A DNA stretch of 64,000 bases. Source: Gibbula magus. Its lineage: Eukaryota > Mollusca > Gastropoda > Trochida > Trochidae. Every line of letters starts with the position of its first letter. Position 1 is the stretch's first letter. Made by a program: the position numbers and the translations under genes. The stretch spans positions 9,009,756 through 9,073,755 of the forward strand of contig OW388292.1 of assembly GCA_936450465.1 (NCBI GenBank), given 5' to 3'. Below are positions 39,131 through 52,189 of this stretch, one piece after another. A model generated the notes under the pieces. The model saw nothing but the letters and a program-made list of their open reading frames with translations, ran no database searches and had not been told where the DNA came from.

Positions 39131-42100
39131 GAGAGTTGTCTCCCGGCTGCTGATGTTGTCAGCTCTCTGTTTAATACTGTTAGTGTTGATAGCTACCAGA
39201 TCGTGTTACCTAGTACATCTAGACTCCACTTATTAATTAGATTGCTTTCCTCAAATGTCAGCTTTGATCACATATTGTTGTAGCCTAACATGACGACCCA
39301 GAGAGATTTTGAAACAATGCTGATACTGGCTGGTATTTTTCGTTTCAAATATCAATGTGTCAAAATGAGAATAGGCTTACGATTAATCAACTCATTTTGC
39401 AGAAAGTAGCACCCAGAATAGTGGCTAATTTCAATGTCTAAATGATAAATGTCAATTTTCATGTATAAAACCGAAGTTTTTTTATGCAAGGAGACATTTT
39501 ACTTTATTGTTTTCTATCCACATTTGTTACGTTAACAAATACATATATTTTATTGATCGTGAGATGAACAATCACAACAAGGATTTGCTCCATTTTTCTC
39601 TGTGAGGATTGATTGAGGCTCTAAATGTTTAATGGAGATGACTCCCCCGCAGTGTGAGCGGTATTAACTTCACACGATATCTCCCACCAGCAGTCTGCTC
39701 CAAGTACACCTTGTTTTACTGCACACGAGTTGGTGAATAGAGGTTATTGTTTATTATCAATAACCATTAGGATTTATTGTAGAGTTGAATACAGGTGAAC
39801 TCCCCCACAATGTGTGTAGTTTTGTCTTCATGTGGTACCTAACACCAGACAGCTTAGAGATAGTATGTGTAAGGCAGAGGCCATGGAAATAATTTTATTT
39901 ATGTTGTCATAAACAAGAAAAAATTGATGAAATGAAATAGAGGATATGAATTTATACATTCCATCGAGGATGCTTTAATACCTTCAGTGTATTGCCTTTT
40001 ATAATATAATGAACTTCATGTGTGTGGCTTGAGTTCTATCCTCACATAAGGAAAGACGTTACTGCAACTGTTAATACCAAGCCATGATGCCTTGAACATC
40101 TATCTTCATGATGGAAAATCAAATCAAAATCAGATGAATGAAAACATTTAGGAAATAATTTGGAAATATATAATACATATTTGGGCTGAGGGATATAAGG
40201 AAATGACATATGTATTTCATAAATTATTTATGTTAGTTTGTGGGAAAATATTTTGAGGAGGGACAGTAAGTAGAAGAAGAGTATATGTAGAGGTAGGACG
40301 TGTGACCATGCAAGCACTTGCTAGCATTTCACGAACACGCATGTCCGTCCGTCCGTCTGTCCGTCCCTTCATTCATCTACTCCCTGTATTCTGATGTTTA
40401 CAGTTGTACCCACCCACTGGCTGAGTGGGGGACATGTGCCATTAATTCTACCTCATAACGTGTTTGCTTTTCAAAGAGAAATGCATTTTACTAAGTGGCC
40501 GTACTATGTGAACAAGGGGAATCTTAAGTGTTTTTAAAGTGATTTATATGAAAATTGTAGAGAGGACATTAATTTTCAGAATTAACGTGAGAACGGGTCT
40601 GAACATATTATTCCTTCATGTTCATATTTTCTTCTTTTATCTTTATAGTGTGATATTCAGTTTGTTTGTTTTTTTCTGATGGGTAATGATTTCAGCTTCA
40701 CAATTGTCAATTTAGCAGTTATATTGATAATTTTATCTGTTTGGACAATATCTTTGTGAAAATATATGTTAATATTACTATTGGTGCATATCATATATAG
40801 CATTCACCCTGCCCCCCAATAGAGAAAGAAAGTTGTCCTTAACACGTGTATATTTAGGGTTAACCATGTGCTCCCATTGCTGTAGTTGAAGTGGGTTGCC
40901 ACCCAAACACATGTAAGCAGCAAAACAACAAGAGAAACTAGTGTTCTATACATCCAGTAAGTGAGGTCCCTCTCCTGCTCCCACTGCACTCACTGACATG
41001 CACGTCAGTGTTGTTCTTTCTCTCGTGGAGAGTATATCGGCTTGTAGAAAGTACCCGCCATGAACCGACAGTGTACTCCTCTCGTCATCCCCGCATCATT
41101 CACGCCATATCGATCCCTATCAACATGCAATTAGCACAGCCCGTGTAACAAGGCATCATTCAGGTGGTGGAATGAAGGCTTATTGACAGAAGTGTGGGGG
41201 AAATCAGAGCTGACATAGCTGGCCTATCTCAATGTACAACATAGTCAATGCAACTCTCACCATGCATAATGATTTATGTTTATTTGTCATTATGTAAGCT
41301 TTGTTAACAAAGCTGTTAATGTTTTGGAAATAATTTGAAAGAAATTTATGATAATTCGTGATTATGTAAACTCAACTGACAAAGTTGTTAATATCTTGGA
41401 AGTAATTTGCAAGCTTTTCAAAGTAGTGTTGATCGACCGAGTAGTAATTGGGTTTGCATGTTTTAGAATCCGAATTAAAGGTGTTTATAGTTCTGATGGT
41501 GCTGATACTTTGAGCAATAACATTGGCAGTGCCATGCAGGTCTTCCTCTCGATGCCAGACCAAGCTGATCCTCAGCGGATTGCCGAAATGCATCATGGTT
41601 ATTTAATTAGTTTGTGTCAATGTATTCCAGCCCATAAACGAGTAACTTTTGTCCCGTGGTTGTAACATTTTAAGTTTATTTTTGTAAAATTCCATTGACA
41701 AAATTACAGTTTCAGGATAGCTAAGCTTCAAGCTTATTTTCTACACAGGAAGTGAAATTGTCTTTTGTCTACATTTTTTAATATATGCACAAATATTCTG
41801 AAAAACAGTGATACAAATTTGTCAGCCACTACGTCTTTCACTTTTGCAAATTTCTTATTGATAATGTTAGATTTCAATACGAGCATATTGCAGAGTGTGG
41901 AGTTGATTACGTAAACCATATTTACTATTTCTATCCAATCCTGCCACTACGACAATAGAGAGCAGTCATGAATAATATGCGGAGAGAAGTCATATGATGG
42001 ATGTAATGCCAGTTGATGGGAGTCGATGGAAATAATCTCCCTGGCTTGGGCACTGCTCTCAGTCAGAGATATGGACTTTCTTATGACACAACCCACTATT

Positions 42101-42261
42101 TCTCACAATCCAGAAGTAAAGAACCCATCCCCTAGAAAACATAAGCTATGTAGTACAATCTTGAGCATTTGATAAATAAACTTACAAAACAGTAATTAAT
42201 GTAAACCCTCCTTCACAGGGTTGAGCATTTACAGGAATAATCCGTTAGCAAGTATATAGAC
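39131..42261. other. AT-rich non-coding DNA
   Basis: Holds a short GTCC repeat at 40343-40366 and a GC-richer patch at 41025-41185 with CG-containing words and CAATTAGCA. No gene is recognised. The 105-codon + frame at 41348-41665 has no domain signature. Confidence 0.5.
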
Positions 42262-43010
42262 AATCTAGTAGCAAGCACAAACACACACTAGTAACAAACA
42301 CAATCTAGTAGCAAGCACAAACACAATCTAGTAGCAAGCATACACATAATCCAGTAGCAAGCATACACACAATCTAGTAGCAAGCATACACATAATCAAG
42401 TAGCATGCATACACACAATCTAGTAGCAAGCATACACACAATCTAGTAGCAAGCACAAACACAATCTAGTAGCAAGCATACACATAATCCAGTAGCAAGC
42501 ATACACACAATCTAGTTGCAAGCATACACATAATCCAGTAGCAAGCATACACACAATCTAGTTGCAAGCATTCACATAATCCAGTAGCAAGCATACACAC
42601 AATCTAGTTGCAAGCATACACATAATCCAGTAGCAAGCTTACCCACAATCCTGTTGCAATCATAAACACAACCTTGAGCTTACACACAATCCAGTAGCAA
42701 GCATACTCACAACATTGTAGCAAGTATACACACAATCTAGTAGCAAGCATACACATAATCATATAGCATGCATAAACACAATCTTGTAGCAAGCATACAC
42801 ACAATCTTGTTGCAAGCATACACACAATCATTTAGCAAACATAAACACAATCTTGTAGCATGCACAAATAATCTAGTAGCAAACATAAAACAATCTTGTT
42901 GCAAGAATAAACACAATCTTGTTGCATGCATAAACACAATCTTGTTGCATGCATAAACACAATCTTGTAGCAAGTATGCAAACAATCTAACAGCAAGCAG
43001 ATACACCATT
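42262..43010 (+). repeat. Minisatellite, 23-bp unit, about 32 copies, with local dimer structure
   Basis: The unit is AATCTAGTAGCAAGC plus ATACACAC, repeated with little length change from 42262 to about 43010; traces continue to 43140. Between about 42487 and 42640 two variants alternate regularly: one with CCAGTAG and final CAC, one with CTAGTTG and final CAT. This makes a 46-bp higher-order unit. Units after 42650 are more diverged. Cys/Tyr/Ala-rich frames on the - strand are repeat translation. Confidence 0.95.
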
Positions 43011-43470
43011 AGGGATACTTTTGGCAAGCATAAAAGCTAGCATATACCTATTGGGTTTGCAACATAATAACTGGCATATACATAATGAGTTTTCATGCAT
43101 ACACACAAGCATAAACAAATAGCCTGGCAAGCATACACATGACACAGTATCGAACAGACAGTTGCTTTGTGTCCTCACATCAAACACCTCCAGACAAGTG
43201 TGCCATGAAATATGGCCGGAGTTCTTTTGACTCATTTCCTGCTCTGTTGTTGCTTTGTGCAGCCATGAGCACCCAAGCAGGTAGCAAATCCCCCAGACTG
43301 CAGTTTTGCAGAGTTCTGTTATTTTTCCCCTTTAACCATAGAAATTGGTTAATCAACGGGCAATGATTGAAAGAATTGACTGGTGTAGCAGATCGATATA
43401 GAGCCGGTGGCCTGTATTGGCATCACATGCTCCCTGCTTCCTGAGCGAAGGGTGGAAGGGGCGCATTCAA

Positions 43471-43513
43471 GGGCCTGTTTGCTCCCCAGTCAGGGGACAA
43501 TAAAAACAGGCCC
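43471..43513. other. Nested perfect hairpin
   Basis: Outer arms GGGCCTGTTT (43471-43480) and AAACAGGCCC (43504-43513) pair over 10 bases. Inside lies a second perfect stem, TCCCC/GGGGA (43483-43487 with 43493-43497), with a 5-base loop AGTCA. The bases just upstream (43400-43470) are GC-rich compared with the flanks, so the hairpin may end a larger inserted element. Confidence 0.6.
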
Positions 43514-46500
43514 AAGTGCTGATAAAGGGCTTTTGTGTTTCCGCAGTTGAAATATTCGAAATAAATGTCTCAATAAAAATAAGAAATTCTGCATTAAGTG
43601 TTTCAAGAGAGATTCCTACGGTCGGTTCTACTCCATTTCTGGTAATGTAGTGTCGCCTTGGTAACAGAAGAGAAGCAGTTGGAAAACAAGGAGGACTGTT
43701 TGTTGTAAACTGAATCTGAAAGTGACAGTTGACAACCTTGAACGTTCCTCGACAACAAGCCTCTTCCCTTTCATGTTGTTATCCAAGCATTTTGATTGAC
43801 TTGCGAATGTCACCAGTTTCAGATAGCCAGACAACTGACTGCTCCCTAGTTCCCTCGCCAGCAGACTAATGTACGTCTTCATCCTTCCCAGTGTAATTTC
43901 AGTGTTTTTAAGGTGTCCGAGTGTGTATTTTGATCTTGCCACTCTTTTGCTGTAAATTGGTTTATTTATCTCCTGAGATTGTCTTGAATTACAGGACTAG
44001 TTTCCTGTCAACTTGCAAGTGTCTGTCTCTTCCAAACTGACAGAGTTCATGTATCTATGATAGCTGTACACAAGCTCAACTGAAGAGTACAAATAAGACA
44101 TTGGTTGAGAACTAATCGTAAACAGTACAAATTGCGTGTTTAGTTCTATTTATGTTCTGTAAAAAATAGCCAAGGGTCATGTAGTGGAATGGTCATTCCA
44201 AAGCCTCGCAGGACAGTGCCCTGTGGTCAAAGAGTTTCATGGATTATTTATGATATTCTGGTTCCTGCTGTTAGCTGCTGGATAAATGACCGTGGTATGA
44301 TAATCGAGACTGTCGATATGAAGTCTTCCGTCCAGAACCCCATCAGTGTGTTGGTTATGCAGAGAGAGTGAATCTTTTCATACATCTCCTCTTAAAAAGA
44401 AAGAATGTCCAAGAAAACAATTTGGAGAGGAACCTCGGTGTTATCCATTGCCATGCGTCACTAGAACACAGTCCATTTGGTCCTTAGGATGTTGTTTAAA
44501 TGACTATTGATGATAAAATATATGTGTACAAGTAGTAGTGTCAGATGAAGATACAGTTCTACAAAATGTATAATAATGAGTATTCTTGATTAGTTAAACC
44601 ATAACTTTATCTTTCCGGCAGTTCTGGAGAGAAACAATGCACATGGCCTGTTGTCTTTGAAGAGTCATGTTGACCTTTGACCTGTTTGAGTGGTTTCTAA
44701 GGTTCTGCTTGATGAGATGCTTCACTTCTCTAGTATTCTCAAACTATCCCAAGATGGCGTAGTGTTAACTAGTTGCCAATAAAAGATTATTATTTGTTAA
44801 AACAATTGTGATTCCTGAAAATTGAACATTCAGAAGAATGGTTATGCAACAGTAAAAAGCTTAATTGTTAATATTAACACTCACTTCAAATATTGATGGT
44901 AAGCCCATCTTTAGAAACTCTATGGTATATTAATTCCAGGAATTAAAAGGGAAGTTATCTTCAACACAGAAATATCTATGAACTGGTGAAATTTCGAAGC
45001 CTTTTTCAAATTTCGACAATTGAAAAAAGAAGTTAAATATACTAAATAATTTACCTGCTTTTAAACAATCATCATATATTTTTCCCTGGCCGATTTCTGA
45101 ATATTTATTGTAATATACTTAAGATCTGTCTATTGAGTGGACCAGAATTGATCCAGTCTTCATCCCCTACTTATCCCATAATCCCCTGTTGGTGTTGAAG
45201 GTCAGGGAGATAATGTTATGACCTTTGCACCAATCAACTCCTAAGGAGCTGCTGATCTGCACCAATGAGAGAGGAGATCTGTGTCTGCTTAGTGTGATAC
45301 ACATATATCTGTACACAGTGTCGTGTGTGGTGAGATTATGGTGTACTCCCGGTTAGCTGTCTTACTGCCTCTGTTGTAAGGATTAATTAGCAGCATATGA
45401 GGCACCAATGAGGAGAAATCTCTTGACATAGCTCTGATAGATATATCCTTGGTTGATCATGTACTTATTATATGTAGTGTGTATACTGCTTGGTATCCTT
45501 CCTCCAATGATGGCAGACTTACATCTAGGGAACCGCCTCTCCCTCTATTACCTATTCAAACACCAAACCTAAATAAAGTACCTATTGTCCTTTTCTTCAT
45601 CAACTGGCACCATTGTTTGAATATGCCTTTATCAAAACTAACCACTTAGAAGTCGTGATTTTTGTATCTCACCTTGATGTCCAACTACCAGACTATTAGC
45701 GGGGACTGGTTTTACTTGCGGCTTCCTTCTGTTCTTTGTTTATGTCTCAACATCGCTTTGTTATTCCATAATTTGATGAATGTGACTGACTTATTAGATT
45801 GGTCAACTTGGAGAATTCAATTTCTCGAAAAGAAAATCCTTGGCATCATCTTCTTGACGTTATCTCTGATTAATGGCATAGTTATATATCATGATAAATA
45901 AATAATAGAATAATATTAAATGCATCTTTACTTGATCTGATCATCTGTTTAGAGGAAACATTCTTGACACATTCCTGGAATAAATCATGTGATTCCGACC
46001 CATTGGCTCTGTGAACTGAGTATTGTTCCAACCCACATTGAAGGCTTTACAGCCCTCAGTTGAAATAATAATACATGCAACCTTCCTTCTGTATTGCTGT
46101 TTCCTGTCTCCTCTCCTCAACTTTGTAATGTCTGTTCCTTCATGTCAGTCTTTGAATGTCGACATTGTGAATATAGTGTCACCACACTGACCTCTTTCAC
46201 TATGCCCGGGTAGTTATATGGAAAGCTAAGTACTGAATGCTGGCACATCTTTGACATCTTGAACCTTGGTGACCTACTTTACAACTCAACTGTTAAAAAT
46301 GTGTCCAGTCAGGATAATATTTATCCAATTAGAACTTGTAAGTGCAGCTGCAGTAGCCTTCAATCTGAAAATAAATTGGACAACAAATCTAGCTCAAAGT
46401 GGAGGAAGAATACACAGAAATTCTGCCAAGGCTCAATCCTTTATTACAGCTAGATTAACGAGTAGACCGTGTTAGTTGTAATTACCCGTGGAAGCAAGCA

Positions 46501-46586
46501 CCTATTGCTGGTTGTAGGAGTGGATATCCTTTCTGATGTATGTGTTGTGCTAGATCACCCACCCACTGTATATGCTATAGGACCTA
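43514..46586. other. Non-coding DNA
   Basis: AT-rich, no repeats of note. A 104-codon - strand frame (43628-43942) is compositionally protein-like but shows no domain I can name and no splice context. No gene is called. Confidence 0.5.
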
Positions 46587-46594
46587 CTTCTGTC

Positions 46595-46993
46595 TAGGGC
46601 TGAGTATCATGGAAAATCTCATGATACGATATGTTTCACGATACAGACAGGCGATACAGAATGTATCACGATACATTGTCTACAGTATAACTTCATGCAT
46701 ATTTTGTGAAATTTTCAAGATGGTGGAAATTTTGTGTTATGAGATCGAAGATTTAAACAGGTTTTTTTCTCTAAAAACAATTATTTATGAACCAGATTGC
46801 TTCATGCTTACTGTAGTTACTGTTACTGCACAACACTAGCTGGTTTTATAGTGTTCACTTAGTTTTTCTTTTCATTTTTAAGTAAGTAAAATCTTTTTTT
46901 AGTGTATCACGATACAGGAAGCTCACGATACAATAATCACGATTTCCCAAGGTACGATTGTATCGTAGGTATCGATGAATCGTTACAGCCCTA
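46595..46993. mobile_element. Non-autonomous hAT-superfamily MITE, 399 bp, with 8-bp target duplication
   Basis: The element starts TAGGGCTG and ends CAGCCCTA, and it is flanked on both sides by CTTCTGTC (46587-46594 and 46994-47001). An 8-bp target site duplication is the hallmark of hAT transposons. The inner ends are rich in the repeated word (T)ATCACGATAC and its complement: 46628-46680 on the left, 46905-46985 on the right. The right end read inward (TAGGGCTGTAACGATTCATC) is of the kind seen at the tips of many animal hAT elements with CGATAC-rich subterminal repeats. The internal 200 bases are AT-rich and encode nothing, so the copy would depend on a transposase supplied elsewhere. Identity of the two ends beyond the first 9 bases is only partial, so the copy is not very young although both target copies are intact. 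Confidence 0.8.
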
Positions 46994-47001
46994 CTTCTGT
47001 C

Positions 47002-47826
47002 AATGCTAAATGAACAGTCAACAATATGTAGGTTCACTCAGTCTGTTATTGTAATATGTAGGTATGTAGAGTACTTATGTACCTCAGTGATACACCTACG
47101 GTTCTGCTGATGTCACTGTCACTGTAGAACACCCACCATTCCTCTGATTATGTTATATTCTTAAATTGTAAATCTCCTTTTTTGGTGACCTTTATCCATT
47201 GTTTGTATGCAGGATCGACAGTTGATTGGCGACAGTTCCCATGTTTTATCAAATCAACAGCAAAGATCTGTGATATGCTGTCACTGTATCTAATTGTTAG
47301 TGGCAACATGTCTGTGATCACAGATGAAGAGTATATTTTTTTACAGAGATCTCCACGCCATGTTCTAGAGTTAAACATAGCAAGAGTGTAGGTAGTTCGG
47401 GAGCTAACTGTTGTGATAGTCACACTTCCTACACAAATTGGCTTGAAAATACCAAAGTTATTTACAAAAAATATTGTTTTTCCTTATTTGTGCATGAACC
47501 CGCCCTCACAAGTAATAAGTCATGAATCTCTGAACTCGCTTTCATCTACCTCTTCTGAATGGCATTTTGTTGAACTTCCTCTGTCTCGTTTTCCTGCTTT
47601 GTATATGTTTGTAATGTTAGGAGCAGGTGCCTGGTTGCAGTGTCACACAAATACCCACATTATTTTAATTATTACTTTTTAACTGATTTTTTTGGGGGCT
47701 ATTTTTCATTAGGAGAAATGTTTACTCTATAATCAGATTGTTATGACTAAATAAAATACATCTATCAGAGGGTCACTGAATGGAAATTTAACTTCACTAC
47801 GGATTGTTGGAGTTTGATTTTGTCAA
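47002..47826. other. AT-rich non-coding DNA between hAT MITE and SINE-like element
   Basis: Open frames of 69-91 codons on both strands overlap each other and lack features. No gene is seen. Confidence 0.5.
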
Positions 47827-47960
47827 GACGCCGGGGTCTAAGCTGTTTTAACGGTCAGTGCTGCCGATAGTTGCCGGACTCTGAGGGTATGGGCTCGAAT
47901 TCCGCAAGGGACTCGGCCCGAAAAAGTACAAGAATTTGTACTATTGAAGGTAGTGTTATC
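47827..47960 (+). mobile_element. tRNA-derived SINE-like element (A- and B-box-like words)
   Basis: GGTCTAAGC (47835-47843) resembles a pol III A box. GGGCTCGAATTCC (47891-47903) is a near match to the B box GGTTCGAATCC. Spacing is about 50 bases, as in tRNA-Leu/Ser-like heads with a long variable arm. GC content is far above the flanks. The body after the B box (CGCAAGGGACTCGGCCCG) gives way to AT-rich sequence without an obvious poly-A. The tRNA fold is not convincing for a working tRNA: no good acceptor stem is visible. A SINE head or tRNA pseudogene is therefore favoured. Confidence 0.45.
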
Positions 47961-49708
47961 CCAAATATAACTATGTTATAAATAGATAAGGTATTTCAGA
48001 TAAAGGCAGGGGGTCCTGTCAAGGGGAGGAGTGTTAAGAGGAGGAGGAGGAGGATACAACAAGCTAGAGTAGCTACTGACATCACGTTTAGTGAACCTAC
48101 AGAATTGCTGTCAGTTTTTTGATACCCCAGTCTATTACCACAAACAATGTATCATATTCCCATTATATTCTCAAATTTCAAAGCCATCATACTCTGTCAT
48201 TCTAAGAAAGGCGATCAAGATGGGATAAACAGTGAATAAGAGAGACGCTTAACCTGAAAACTAACTCCATTGTAGCAAGCAGCAACCTTATCAACAAAAT
48301 AATATTTTCCTCATCTTAAGTGTGACAGAGTTATTGAGAGGTAATGAGATGTGGAGGATGAGGAGGGTTTGATGGCTAATGTTACAAACAGCACAATGTC
48401 TTAGTCTGCCAGTGTGTTACTGTGTCACTTGCACGGACAATAACTCCGATCTGGAGTGAGATCGACATCGCCTGCGGGTGGAACACCTGAGAGGAATTGT
48501 AATTAAAGGTGTGAAGAGGTGTGGTCAATCAGTTGCCAGGACGATGCCATGCAGATTGGAGCTGATATCCTTACTATATCAGCCTCCCACTCGCTCAGGT
48601 GTTAATAAGATTTACACCTGGTTCTGATTGTGACGATTGATAACAGTTTGCCTTTCCTTTCATATACTATAGATAAAGATATATAGAGAGATGTAGTGTA
48701 ATATACCTGGTTGTTTTCACAGTGGGATGGTGTGACCTGTGTTTATTGTTCTTCAACAATGAGATATATGTGAAATCTGCATCTATACTGTTAGCAGCAG
48801 TTAACTTGGATATCTTGATCAGATGGCGACATGTTGCGATATTGTTGACTTCAGAACTCAAGGTTCAGTTTTGATAAATACTCGCTAGTTGTATTTCATT
48901 TCTAGTTTGGTTGAAACATCAAAAGAAATAATGAGTTAATATTATGTAAATTTGTGGCTTGAAATTCTGAATGACAATGATAAATTCCCCATGTTGTGTT
49001 ATTTATTGTTTACAAATATGATCAACTATCTAATTTTTGGTTATGACAATGTAAAGTCTCGAAGATGCTGATAAAACAGCAAAGGAGAGACATTTTATAC
49101 TGAAAATTCTGTCCATGAAATAAAGCGTGACACAAGGTAGGGAGTCCTGCATGTGTATTAAATCATGAAGTGACAAGCGAGAAACAGCCAGACAAAAACT
49201 TAGATTAATCTTTCTTATTTTAAAATTTGACATTCCTGTGCTAAATTTAAGCTTCTACAGGAGCTTTGTGTCAGAAAATATAACTCTCTTATCATTTCTT
49301 GAATTTGAAGCCTTTGTAAAATTTAGTCAAAATTCTTTGCTGTCTAAGGTAAGGTAAAGCTCAGTGGAATGTATTCTTTCTCAAACCATGACTGTATTTC
49401 TTACATTCTTGCAAAATGGCAGATTCCGTCTAATATTCCAACTGATGGAATCAATGACAGGTAACACTTATGTTGACTTGGTCCATTTCTTATTTATTTG
49501 GATTGACGAGTTGTAGATCATCTTCATCTTCTCCGAGTTCTTCTTGGAACATTGGGGCATTCTCGGGACCTAGCACAATCTCTAATCTTTCCAAATATCT
49601 TATTAGATTATTTTCTAAGAATAATTCTAAAAGTTAAGTAATTCTTAACCGACTAAGTTTCAAAGAAAGCGTTCAATCTACTGATTGAGTAGACACAACA
49701 ATGTGCCC
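47961..49708. other. Non-coding DNA
   Basis: A GGA repeat at 48036-48053, an E-box-containing GC-richer patch at 48420-48620, otherwise AT-rich. A donor-like AAGGTAAGG occurs at 49346 without a matching exon. No gene is recognised. Confidence 0.5.
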
Positions 49709-49860
49709 GATATCACACTATGTTGTGCCCATGTGCCCATGTCCAGCCCAATATCACACTGATGTGCCAATGTGCACGTCCAGCCTAATGTCACACTGTG
49801 TTGTGCCCATGTCCAGCCTGATATCACTCTATGTTGTGCCCATGTGCACGTCCAGCACTG
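49709..49860 (+). repeat. Diverged minisatellite, 33-41-bp unit, 4 copies
   Basis: ATRTCACACT or ATATCACTCT starts at 49710, 49751, 49788 and 49821; each is followed by TGTGCC and a TGTCCAGCC- or CGTCCAGC-type end. The Trp/Cys-rich - strand frame is repeat translation. Confidence 0.85.
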
Positions 49861-49962
49861 ACAAGAAATACTGCATGCTGTGTAGCGTGGACAAACACTG
49901 TACAGTGCATAATGAGTGCTGGAAGTGACAACATCCACTGCTGACCTTTATAGCCTGTCTCC

Positions 49963-50195
49963 GAAGACCGAGTAATGTAATGGAGCACTGTTTGCTCAAC
50001 TGCTGGCTTCTCTGGACCCCACTTCTTCCCATGAATGTAGATGTATTCCAAATCTGATCCATTACACTTAACCCCTTACCTGCGGCTCCCAGATTTATTT
50101 TGGATTCTTGTACCTCAATGATATGAAGAGCGAGTATTGTAGTGGAGAACTGGTAGCTTGCCGGCTGGCTTCTCTGCCTTCTTATAAATATAGTC
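49963..50195 (+). repeat. Two diverged copies of an about 75-bp block, 162 bases apart
   Basis: GAAGACCGAGTAATGTAATG at 49963 aligns with GAAGAGCGAGTATTGTAGTG at 50125. Both continue to CTGGCTTCTCT and a following TTCTT..AATRTAG. This is probably an old tandem duplication. Confidence 0.65.
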
Positions 50196-50505
50196 ACAGT
50201 GTTGCGCTTCGCATCTCTCATTTTGCACCGCCCTCTCTTTTGATAAAAATGTGCCGTGCTGAGAGATATTTAACTTATTTTATTCAGCCTTACAGCAAAT
50301 AAATACAGTACAGTGAGACGTTGTGTATTTGCACGATTTGGTAACAGTTGAATATCATCTGAAAAACAAGTTTGGTAGTTATGTGAATCATCATTTGCAT
50401 AGAAATGCATCGAGAAGATTTGAAATACTACTGTGTGGATGGTCAGGTTGCCAGATAAACGAGGTCTGACTGAAGAGTGTTATATACATCGTATTGAATA
50501 GTATT

Positions 50506-50665
50506 CATATTGTTTTGTTGATGAGATGCCATACCTTTAATAATCAACGGACATCAATCATAGATAATTATAGCATATTGTAATATACATTATATTGAAA
50601 AGTATCATTATATTAGAATGCATATTGTTTTGTTAATGAGATGTCATACCTTTAGTAAAGAACAA
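50506..50665 (+). repeat. Duplication, 115-bp period
   Basis: CATATTGTTTTGTTGATGAG at 50506 and CATATTGTTTTGTTAATGAG at 50621 both run into ATGYCATACCTTTARTAA. Only the start of the second copy is preserved past 50665. Confidence 0.8.
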
Positions 50666-52189
50666 AATTTTCCAATTTTTTTTATGTTACTTTTAAATGC
50701 AATTATATGCAAATAGCTTATCATTAACTTTCATAAGAGAATAATCCGAATTTAATCAACAATTTTAAACACTTCTTTTAATTCTATTTCATTCCTGAAT
50801 TATTTCAAACATTTTTAAACAAATATATTTGACATGTGAGTCATTCATCTTACCATACCAACTCCCTGAGAAGTGTGCTGCTCAGTTTGATGACTTTATA
50901 ATAAATAAATCAATCGTGTATGACATGAATTTGAATTTCTTTCCAGAAAAAGATCAGCTTTTGCGAGATAAAGCTTACGGTCTAGACATCCACCATTTGT
51001 ATAGAAAAAACTTTAAATGTTAATTGCTATCTTTTGTAGACTCAAATGAATTCTTAATCGTGGTAGTAATTAAGACAAAGTTAAAGATGGAGTCCTATAG
51101 ATGATATTTAAAAATGATTTATTTAATATTTTTCAAGCATTGATGTAGATAACAGGGAAAAATTAAAATGAAAAGATCAAATTATGAAAATGGAAACAAA
51201 TCAAAATATAAAAAAAATGAAATTAGGATCATTTTCCAAAGATAAGGTAAAGATTAGTGAAAGCAATATCCTGGAAGAAATATAAATATTGTGTACAGGA
51301 ATCTCGTAAAGTAAATCTCCAGTGTGCATTGTGTATAACAATAAGCAGTTGGGGCATGTTTTGCTGCCAGCTGATATATTTTGCTAGCCTAATGAGCGTG
51401 AAGTCGTGGGGTGTGTGAGCAGTGGGGATTCACTGTTCTTTCCATGCTTGAACGAACCATAACACACGACACAACTGGCCGATCTTGGCCCCTTGTTTAC
51501 ATTTCTATGCTAAAAAATGCACTGGAGGCCCTATTTGGGTTGAATAATTTTGTGCAGAAATGCTGCTGAATGGTGTTATTTTCAGGTAGTTGATAGGTTT
51601 AACATGATAAAACATTACCAAGGAAATGGATAATTATTCACAAGAATAAATCTTGTTCTGTCCCGTGAATTTCTTTAAGTGACAGGTAGCAAAATTATCA
51701 TGTATGCAAAAGGAATTTGAGAATTTTAACAAAATTTGACAATAAAAAAATATAATCTGCTTGTAATGGTTCAATGTGACTTTACAATATGTATTACATC
51801 TCTTGATAATATAGCCAATATCAATCCATTACAAATGACTATCATACTGTCAACGTAATAAATACTTCTTACATCATTTATTATAAACAAAATAATGATA
51901 ATTTTCACTCCAATTTAGAAATTAAACCATAAGCACTTTAGTGAATTGCAGATTTATATATTGATGTAAAATTTATATCATAAAAATCAGAATTGTAGCA
52001 TTTGTATTGTGATAGTAGGCTTAAAGTTTTATGTTTCTCAATATCAAAGTGAGGTTTTCTGATCACCTTATTTCTCTATACACAGTCTGAACCGGCTCCT
52101 GATTACAGCAATTTGTGGTCATGAATACTCATGAGGACATAGGGACCCATAGAAGATCAATTGAGTTTCATTAGCACTACGTCATGATC
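50666..52189. other. AT-rich non-coding DNA
   Basis: Very AT-rich; the short + frame 50829-51023 is featureless. No gene seen. 52080-52195 is denser and CpG-containing. Confidence 0.5.

Noticed and set aside
42604..43027. Cys/Tyr/Ala-rich - strand frames
   Set aside because: Translation of the 23-bp minisatellite; 23 is not a multiple of three, so all frames cycle through the same words.
43628..43942. 104-codon - strand frame (MARSKYTLGH...)
   Set aside because: Composition looks protein-like, but no domain, no splice context and no supporting neighbour; length is within chance over 64 kb.
47827..47910. Functional tRNA gene
   Set aside because: B-box-like word is present, but no paired acceptor stem or clear anticodon arm can be drawn.
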